DNA from: Galaxea fascicularis | Taxonomy: Eukaryota; Cnidaria; Anthozoa; Scleractinia; Euphylliidae | Assembly (NCBI GenBank): GCA_948470475.1 | Contig: OX419342.1 | Span: 226,001-290,000, forward strand | DNA length: 64,000 bases | Reading direction: 5' to 3' | Part shown: piece after piece, positions 57,201 through 64,000 of the stretch | Layout: each line of letters begins with the position of its first letter | Numbering within the stretch: position 1 is the stretch's first letter | The notes under the pieces: model-generated | The model's input: the letters and a program-made list of their open reading frames with translations, nothing else | Told to the model about the DNA's origin: nothing | Databases searched by the model: none | Translations under genes and position numbers: made by a program

Positions 57201-60200
57201 TGCTTCTGTGGTGCTGGGTTTGGTTGTTGTAGCCGCTTGTGTTGTTGGTACTTCTGTGATGCTGGGTTTGGTTGTTGTAGACACTTGTGTTGTAGGTGGA
57301 TTTGGTGTACCTGAAAGAAAGTAGCACAACTCGCTAAGAACTCTTATAGTCCTAGGGACTGCTTGGTTCACCGCAGTCTTGCATATTTACCGTAAAGCTC
57401 CTGTATTCCTTGAATATCATCAAATGTAAGCTCGATGTTCTCAAAATACCCTTTGTACCACGGGTACATGATGGATTCACGCACGCGAGAGTGTTCCAGA
57501 CCCATACTGTGTCCAAACTCATGAACCGCCACCCAGTCTAAGTTGATACCGTCCGGTGTCCCTGTGGTGAAGTCCTCGTCATCGTCAAAATGGGCGTCAC
57601 CCGATAACCCTGGAGAAAAGAGCGTCGCTAGTTTAAAGGCTAATACTGTTACTACTACCACTATAGGGAGAAGGGTTGGCGCACTGGTGAGAGCGCTCGC
57701 CTCCCACCAATGTGGCACAGGTTCGATTCCCGGACTCGACGTCACGACGTGGGTTGAGTTTGTTGTTGGTTCTCTACTCTGCTCCGAGAGGTTTTTCTCC
57801 GGGTACTCCGGTTTTCTCCTCTCCCCAAAAACCACCACTTCCAAATTCCAATTTGATCCGGATGCAGGACCTCCCTGAAAACCACATCGCGGTAAGTGGA
57901 GCTTCCTGAGTAATTATCATGATTTATTTTTAATAATAATAATGATGATTTGGTCAAATATAAACTTTTGTAGAGTAAAATTAACATATTGTAACATATG
58001 ATGATGATGATGATGACGATGACAATGATGATGATGAGTGATGAAGTCAACAACAAACAATTCGGTTTCTTAACTTTTGCACCTATCAAAAATTATTTAG
58101 TAAACTTTGCTCCACATGGTCACCTCGGTTGTTGTGTGGGAAGTATGCATGTGCAAGTGTTCCTCCTGGGCCATCAAAGGGATAAGGGTCTCCGTGATAT
58201 CTTCTTACGAAAGAAATCAATATATCAACATCATCATCAGGAGTTGAGAGGTCTGCTTCTCGTATGGTCAGCGCACTGGCCTCACTCCATTTGATGATCA
58301 TTCTTCGGAGAACATTTCTCTGAACATCCACTGGAAGATCGGTTGTACTGGAGAGGAATCGGAAGGTCAAGTCCTACAAAGCATGGAAATGTTAGCCTGT
58401 CGACGTAGAAGGCGGAATGGGTGGAATTCATAAAGGTTCCGTCCTATTTTCATGTCATCGATAACATTCGACCTGTAGTATTAAACGAGAGCAAACTATT
58501 TGCAGAAAATCGCTTGGTTTTGAAAATAAATACGTAGCCTTTCCCAATTCTATTAGTTCTGACTTCAGTAAATCCAGCAAGGCACCCATCTTCGTTGAAG
58601 CCATGGTCCTTCCGCAGTACCGCTATGCACGTTCGTTTTACATTTCGGTACATTTCTTTGTCGTCCTCCACAAAACAACAGGGAGCTTAAGCAACGACGA
58701 CGGCGAAGGCGATTAAAACGTCGTTTCAAAATGTAACTTCTCGTTTTTGTAACTTTTCCGCGATTATTCCAATTTGTTTAACTTGGAAAATGCTGGCGAA
58801 CTGTAATCCAGGGCCTAAATTACAATGAACGGCATCAAAGTAATGCACCTATCAATGTAAACCCCGTGGGGGGGGGGGAGTGCGGGCAAGGGGTGGGGAT
58901 TTGACCAAGGGTGGGGCAGCATACGTTCATCAAATGTAGTTAAAAATCTCTCTTAAACTCTTCTACTGATATATCTTTTCAAAAGCATAAATTAAAGTCA
59001 GAATAAAATATATGCCACTACTATAAAACACTTCAATGCACGAATGAGACTTCAGTTGCGCTACTATTGAAATACATCATTATAGTTCAGTAAAAAACAC
59101 ACCTTCTACGAAATCCACACCATTCCAAGGCCAAGAAGGACGATGCCAAGTAACCACGCTTTATCTTGGCCTCAGTCTGTCTGCCGAACAAATCAAATGT
59201 CCCGATCCCCGAGCAAAGGTAACCGATCAAACCTCCCACTGAGGAGATGGATTTCGCCGTCAACTCACGACCCCTTGTCCGCACTCCCCCTTCCCCCGAC
59301 GGGGTTTACATTGATAGGTGCATAAGAAAAAGAAAAACAAATTTGCCGCCATGCGTTCACATTCTTTAGTAACTGATATGAAATTTGGTCATTTCAAGTT
59401 GTTGTTTTGTAGAGAGCGGCAAAGAAATTTACAAAATGTAAAATGCACATATAGGGCGGTTGCTTTTGCTCATTAAACCTATTGTTTTATGGCGTTCTCG
59501 TTGCCGTTGCCGTTCTCGTTGGTTAAGCTCCCTTAAACAACGCGAGATGACCACATTTTTCTCAAAAAACGCGTGACGTTAATTTTTCGTTTCTTTTTTC
59601 TTACTTAACGCCGTTCATAGAAATTTAGACCCTGAACAGGTTCTCAACACTTTCCATGTTTAACCAACTGGTATCGCAAAAGAGTTAGAATAACGGGAAG
59701 AAAGATCTTGCAATGACGTTTACGTCGCCGTCGCTGCGCGAGCTTCGAGCATGCATGGAACGCAGAGAGGCAACTGTCGAGTTCTAGTTTCGAGCTCCCA
59801 ATGGACCACACTGAAATTGTCGACGTTAATCTCACCTTCTTTTGCCACTTGGTTCCTTGAAGGAGATAACGTTTCTTTCTCTTGTTGGCACTATATTGCT
59901 GTTCAGCGTCTTCACTCTCGGGTACTCCACACCGAGGAATTATAAACAATCTTTTAGTGGCATCGTCTAGTTCTCCAGTTACATTTATTCCAGCCCTGAT
60001 CTGAATTTTACTGATCTCATTTGTTAAGTTAACTGCTTGACCTGGTTTGGCTACACGGTACTTAAGCATCCACTCCTGGGCAAAAACAAGAGATTAACTG
60101 AAATTATTACACATCTTAGTTCTTGAGGATCGAGGTAACATTGCTGACATGGACCTACGTGGTTTACAGATGGGCCCTCAATTTAGATAAGGAGTAATAT

Positions 60201-60594
60201 AGACAATTTGGGTACATCAAGTGAAAAATGAAAAAAAGGTAAGATCATTTTTTTCTGAAAACATCGCTAATTGAAACTGAGACCACGCCATGTGCTTTAT
60301 TTGTCACACTGATTTTGTCAAGGTAAATGTATGAATTTCGAAAAATTAAATTTCAATTCCTCCCCGAGGAAAAAAAATATAAGATAAACACAGTCCTTAG
60401 GAGTCACGTCCCAGATTCGGAAACCGAAAAAAGTTGACGGAAATAGAGACTCCTTAACATAGGAACAGCTCGCCGAACTGAAAGCGTGAAAAACGTTGGA
60501 AAGATCACAGAACATTCACGGGAAGTGACTTAAAAAAATTTGCATGTGGTGTTTCTATGCATTAAAAACCTTATACTGTACGTCATTTGGGCTT

Positions 60595-60632
<38 letters not shown>

Positions 60633-62123
60633 TTATTCAGACATGGTTTCTGATTTTTCAAAGGTTACGAATAGCGGTTGTCATGCAAAATCATGCAAAA
60701 TGATTACCAACGTATAATTTTTTCTTTAATCAGTTTTTGGTATGTTTTTTATTCTTTTATATTATTTGTATATATATATATGAAGTTGCACAAAGAAGGC
60801 CTGGCTCCGCAATTGTTATTCTTGAAGAGATTTTAGTCAGTTTCAATCAATAGACCTGTATACCTGTGGCGGGTCGGTAATTGTAAGTAGATAATTGTGT
60901 GTCTAGTCACTGCTATGTGCCTTGTTAACATACGATAGACAAAGGCAAACTACTGTATTCGGATTTTTGTGAAGATCTGGCTTAAGTTCGATCCAACAAA
61001 AATACACCAAACAAAGACAAATACATTGTCGATAATGCCCTCCCTTTAAATGATATCTTTGTTTACTCAACTTTTCCTAATATTTGTTGGCCGTCTCTTA
61101 CCTGTCCTCACTTGCGACCCAAGCATAAGCATAAGCATAAGCTTATGCACTAGCGAGGATGGCCGTGACATAAGCATAAGCGTAAGCATAAGAATATCAA
61201 ACCTTTGCGTTCTTCTTATGCTTATGCTTATGCTTATGCTTATGTCGCTGTTATTTCCAGTGAGGACAGTATTGACATAAGCATAAGCATAAGCGTCGTA
61301 TGCATGTGCTTATGCTTATGCTTGCGTCGCAAGTGGGGACCGGGCTTAATGATCGACGGTGATCCAATTACTAAACAGAAACAAAACAGGCTGAAGCCAG
61401 GACAGCAAAATTCTTTCTGTAAACACCAGATTCTAGATCCGACCGACAACTCCACCAAAACAATGGTCTTGTGCCTTTCACGTCATTTCTTGGCCAAAAC
61501 CATAGAGAGAAAAGAAGGCCTGAAAAGCGTTCCAAATCGGCTAGTGAAACGTCTCAGATAGCATACTTTCAAATTATTTTGGTTTTCCGTTGTGGTCAGA
61601 ATTATAAGTTTGAAATAACGAAAATAATGTCAAACCCTGACGATTTGCGTTGATCCAATAAATGTTCAAAGTCAATGCGCGGAGTTAATGACTATGTTGA
61701 CAAGACGATGACAAGCGCTAAGAAATTTCAAAGTTTCTCTTTGTGCGAATATCGTGTTTTCCCCCAGTTGTCAACACTCAAGTTCCATCACAAGGCGCTT
61801 TTCATATTGACTCTCAATGAAATGACGTTGAATAGATCATGCTCCTCCTTTTGGAATTTGATAAAATAGATATTCTACAAACCTTGGTGTTTTGCTCTCC
61901 TCTACTTACGCCTTCACTCTATGAACAGATTACGTTTTGAGAAAGCTTGCAATGTATATCTCATTTATCGCCCTACCTTTACATCTGTTGCAGTGACTTT
62001 ATTTATTTCTTCTTGGGTCGGGTTAGCGCTTGAGCCAAGAGGCAAAGCGAAACTGCAGTCGCTCAGAAACAAGTAAAGTGATGGAAAGATGGTCAACAAC
62101 CACATGCCAGCTTGAACTTTCAT
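54230..62123 (-). CDS. Matrix metalloproteinase MMP-E, mucin-like 10x16 linker
   Basis: Seven exons (61977-62123, 59836-60075, 58124-58373, 57391-57609, 56578-57310, 55859-56067, 54230-54390) encode 652 residues. The ATG at 62123 begins a typical signal peptide (MKVQAGMWLLTIFPSLYLFL); an in-frame ATG at 62153 is an alternative. The propeptide has IIPRCGVPESED (Cys about 98) and a furin-type KRKKR (about 114-118). The catalytic domain has RRYHGDPYPFDGPGG and HEFGHSMGLEH (His 242, 246, 252; Glu 243). A linker of ten 16-residue repeats (consensus TTQASTTTKPSTTEAP, about residues 292-451) is certain to be heavily O-glycosylatable. The hemopexin domain runs from ICKVEKFDAF to WMSCAP and stop, with no hydrophobic tail, so probably secreted. 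MMP-D is its close sister. Introns contain two DNA-transposon copies, a SINE and tRNA-like duplications. Confidence 0.93.
54697..54947. mobile_element. Harbinger-like MITE, copy 1
   Basis: Inverted ends begin tgcacctatcaatgt and are followed by a G-rich then cgggcaaag block (inverse at the other end). Flanks are TTA on both sides, a TWA duplication typical of PIF/Harbinger elements. No coding capacity. It lies in the last intron of MMP-E. Confidence 0.75.
55137..55209 (-). other. tRNA-like sequence (SINE-type), copy 1
   Basis: 73 nt with a 7-bp acceptor stem (GACCTCG/TGAGGTC), D-arm (GCTTAGTCGGCAGAGC) and a perfect 5-bp T-stem (GTGGG/CCCAC). The anticodon stem pairs only over about three bases, so an anticodon cannot be assigned. 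Likely derived from a tRNA rather than a working gene. Confidence 0.55.
55440..55512 (-). other. tRNA-like sequence (SINE-type), copy 2
   Basis: Second copy of the tRNA-like core, with a canonical TTCGATT T-loop where copy 1 has TTTGATT. The same weak anticodon stem argues against function. Confidence 0.55.
56814..57293 (-). repeat. Coding minisatellite: ten 48-bp units in MMP-E
   Basis: Ten consecutive 48-bp units encode the Thr-rich linker of MMP-E. Units fall into types ending KPSTTEAP or KATTTEAP, showing duplication of mixed blocks. The matching MMP-D exon has only an irregular Thr/Lys-rich stretch. Confidence 0.9.
57668..57905 (+). mobile_element. tRNA-derived SINE in an MMP-E intron
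   Basis: The A-box-like TGGCGCACTGGTGAGAGCG and B-box GGTTCGATTCC form a tRNA-like head at 57675-57735. The body has gaggtttttctccgggtact followed by ccggttttctcct. It belongs to a different family from the SINEs at 25.4 and 40.0 kb. It lies between the two catalytic exons. Confidence 0.75.
58844..59322. mobile_element. Harbinger-like MITE, copy 2 (longer)
   Basis: It has the same ends as 54697-54947 (tgcacctatcaatgt and inverse, then a G tract and gcgggcaag). Flanking triplets are TAA on both sides. At 479 bp it is almost twice the length of copy 1. It lies in the MMP-E intron between propeptide and catalytic exons. Confidence 0.75.
60597..60632. repeat. (aat)n microsatellite
   Basis: A pure run of aat units in the first MMP-E intron. 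Confidence 0.9.
61100..61350. repeat. Palindromic island of (cataag)n hexamers
   Basis: Alternating runs of cataag and its inverse cttatg (61120-61146, 61169-61192, 61216-61246, 61274-61292, 61306-61323) are bracketed by cctcacttgcgaccc and gcgtcgcaagtgggg, which are inverted. The whole is a palindromic element in the first MMP-E intron. Confidence 0.75.
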
Positions 62124-63239
62124 CTCAATGTATGTCACAGGTCGAAGACCCAACTTCTGAGGTAGATCCGGTGATTCGCCTCGGTGAAGGCAAAACGTGG
62201 CTAACGTTGCACGGATAAACTGCTCTCAGTATCAGTGCCTTGTGGCTGTCCCTCGTAAAGGAGTAAAACAAGTTACTGCTCGGAATTTTAGTACTGTAAT
62301 ATGACCCGTGAATTTTAGTAAACAACGGAAGGTGACGATTTTTAATAACATACCAGATTAGATGTACTGTGACTGACGCGTCTCGTCTGGCCACATGGGA
62401 GACAAGGAATGGACTGCGGTGAATAGAAACTGTTATTTCTTCAAGCGTTCATTGAATTTTCACTCACTCCTGAAAGACACTTAACATTAATGTTTGGAAT
62501 TCTGGGTACCGCGTTAATCGTATCAGGAAGTTTGAAGCAATACCCACCAGAAGACTTGAAAGCCCTTTCACGTCTCATTAAAAAGGCCCGTTGCTTTGCC
62601 AATAAATTATGTCAATCACGTTTTTAACTTTCAATTGCTGAAAATCTAAAGCTTAATTACGAAACTGACTAAGAATATTTTGACAACATTTTTCGCACGA
62701 TTGCGTGCAAGAGTTTTGAAAAAGGCATCTCTTACATAGTGACGATATCAGGTACCATCACGTTATCCCGCTTAAATACTTTGTATTATTATCCACTTGA
62801 TGAGATCTTGCTCCGGAGGTACAATAGCCGTGCCTTAAAAGTGACGTTAGAATGTGCCCGGGGGGGGATGTCACCCAAAATAAAATGCTTGACCGACCGA
62901 TAGTGTAAAGGCCGCTTTGCAGTTTGGATTTGAGAAAAATGACAAATCGCAATTTTAAAAGAAAAAAAAGATAAAAATCATTCAGCATCTATAAAGTTAA
63001 TTGCCTGATCGATTGATAGATTGAATGATATGGTAAATAAAGGCCTACAAGTGGAAAACCGCAAAAAGTAAAAGCGTCTTTTGCCGAACAGCAGAACTAA
63101 CTCTAACCTGCGATCATATATTCCCTTCTCATATATCTCTTAGTGGTGGGGAGAATGGCTGATCACAAGTTAATCTAACTCCCTCTCTCTCTCATTACAA
63201 ATTCAACAAACCACACCCGCCTGTTTTCTCATGCAAGTG
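62124..63239. other. Upstream flank of MMP-E; no gene recognised
   Basis: No TATA/TGACGTCA pair like that of MMP-B and MMP-C is visible near the MMP-E start. No coding motifs. Confidence 0.35.
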
Positions 63240-63895
63240 TCCGGGGGGCGGGATTGGTACTCTTCTGAATTCTTGGTAGGGGTGTGCCGCCCCGTTCTCC
63301 AAACCCTGACCCTATTTCAGTCCATAATATGCCATTTTTCACAGGCGCGCGTTTATTCGAAACTCTTGAACTTTTTGGGCCCAATTCGGGTGCCATAATC
63401 AGTTCCCATGCACATTAACCCTTTCGTATCTTGAAATCATAATAAAAAGCCAGGTTTTTAGGAGTTTTCAGAATAAGTGGATCGCTATTTTAGAAATGGC
63501 TTTACGGGCCGAAAAGTTTACGGGAGTTTCGAGAAAGGGCTCCTGGCCTTTAAAATCCATACCCGTTTTTAGACCTGACGTTGCGGTTACAAATTTTCCT
63601 GCTGTATTTGATGTAGCGTAATTAAGCTTTGTATCAGTGCCGAAGCCAAGAATTGGGAAAATTCAGCTTAAATGTTATATTTTGGTTACTTCTCTTTTTC
63701 TATTACTTATTATTAGTTGAAAAGACTGATACGTTTACACTACGCTCTCGTTGTTCCCTTGAAAACAATACCTGATTTCAGACCAAAATGATAAAAATCT
63801 ATACCCGTTTCCAGACCAAAATGGCTCAAAAACTATACCCTTTAAGGCTGCACATACCTAATAGATTATGTAGGGGAGTTCCTCCCCCCCCCTTT
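63240..63895. repeat. Dispersed repeat family X, copy 2 (opposite orientation)
   Basis: Contains agaccaaaatggctcaaaaa, then ttttggttacttctcttt and atcagtgccgaagccaagaa, the inverse of blocks in 25813-26225. The outer edges are G-rich and C-rich tracts. Confidence 0.65.
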
Positions 63896-64000
63896 CGGGT
63901 GCACATGTTTCAGTTTAGATTTCCCTCAAAACTATCGCTTCAGAATGTTCAATGCATCTAAGCTGTTTTAGGGTACACCTACGCCACTTTTTGAATATTT

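Noticed and set aside
56718..57327. Long open frames antisense to or out of phase with the MMP-E linker
   Set aside because: Shadows of the 48-bp coding repeat (Val/Cys-rich or Asn/His-rich readings); splice structure supports only the Thr-rich frame.
58450..58671. 73-codon minus-strand frame in an MMP-E intron
   Set aside because: No motif; sits between two well-defined exons and is not needed by the gene model.
61120..61330. Interstitial telomere repeats
   Set aside because: The hexamer is cataag, not the animal ttaggg, and blocks alternate in direction.

Overview
This is animal nuclear DNA: intron-rich and AT-rich, with dispersed transposon remnants, SINEs, MITEs and microsatellites. The protein families and repeat style suggest a cnidarian, most likely an anthozoan such as a stony coral. 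That assignment is inference, because no species-diagnostic gene is present. The recognisable host genes are one Golgi protein (ZFPL1) and a cluster of five matrix metalloproteinase (MMP) genes, called MMP-A to MMP-E here. Exons were assembled by hand from conserved protein motifs plus GT/AG splice signals with matching phase.

Layout. 1-1980: nested palindromic elements. 1982-7671 (-): complete eight-exon ZFPL1. 8534-about 11150 (-): MMP-A, with catalytic and hemopexin exons intact but a divergent propeptide and no start found. 11.5-21.3 kb: no gene recognised; a MITE and a dead LINE. 21440-24669 (+): MMP-B, complete, 5 exons, CRE-like site plus TATA box. 24.7-29.3 kb: AU-rich 3' flank, a SINE and repeats. 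29293-35962 (-): a very young BEL/Pao LTR retrotransposon with identical LTRs and a 5-bp target duplication, but lacking the core of its reverse transcriptase. 36797-41531 (-): MMP-C, six exons, same promoter layout as MMP-B, one frameshift in the hemopexin domain. 43130-48835 (-): MMP-D. 48.8-54.2 kb: tandem repeats, a hAT-like element and a 63-bp minisatellite. 54230-62123 (-): MMP-E, sister of D, with a Thr-rich linker of ten 16-residue repeats. 62.1-64 kb: dispersed repeat.

The MMPs share one plan: signal peptide, propeptide with a cysteine switch, furin-type basic site, zinc catalytic domain, linker and four-bladed hemopexin domain. They fall into two groups. B and C have a short linker, a hydrophobic (GPI-like) tail and a TGACGTCA-TATA promoter. 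D and E have a Thr-rich linker, an extra hemopexin intron and end just after the last cysteine. A is the most divergent. They are expected to be secreted or surface zymogens that cut extracellular matrix after furin-type activation. I did not find an unmistakably new system. The most informative observations are the shared promoter geometry of B and C, the linker expansion in E, and the RT-deleted but recently mobilised BEL/Pao element.
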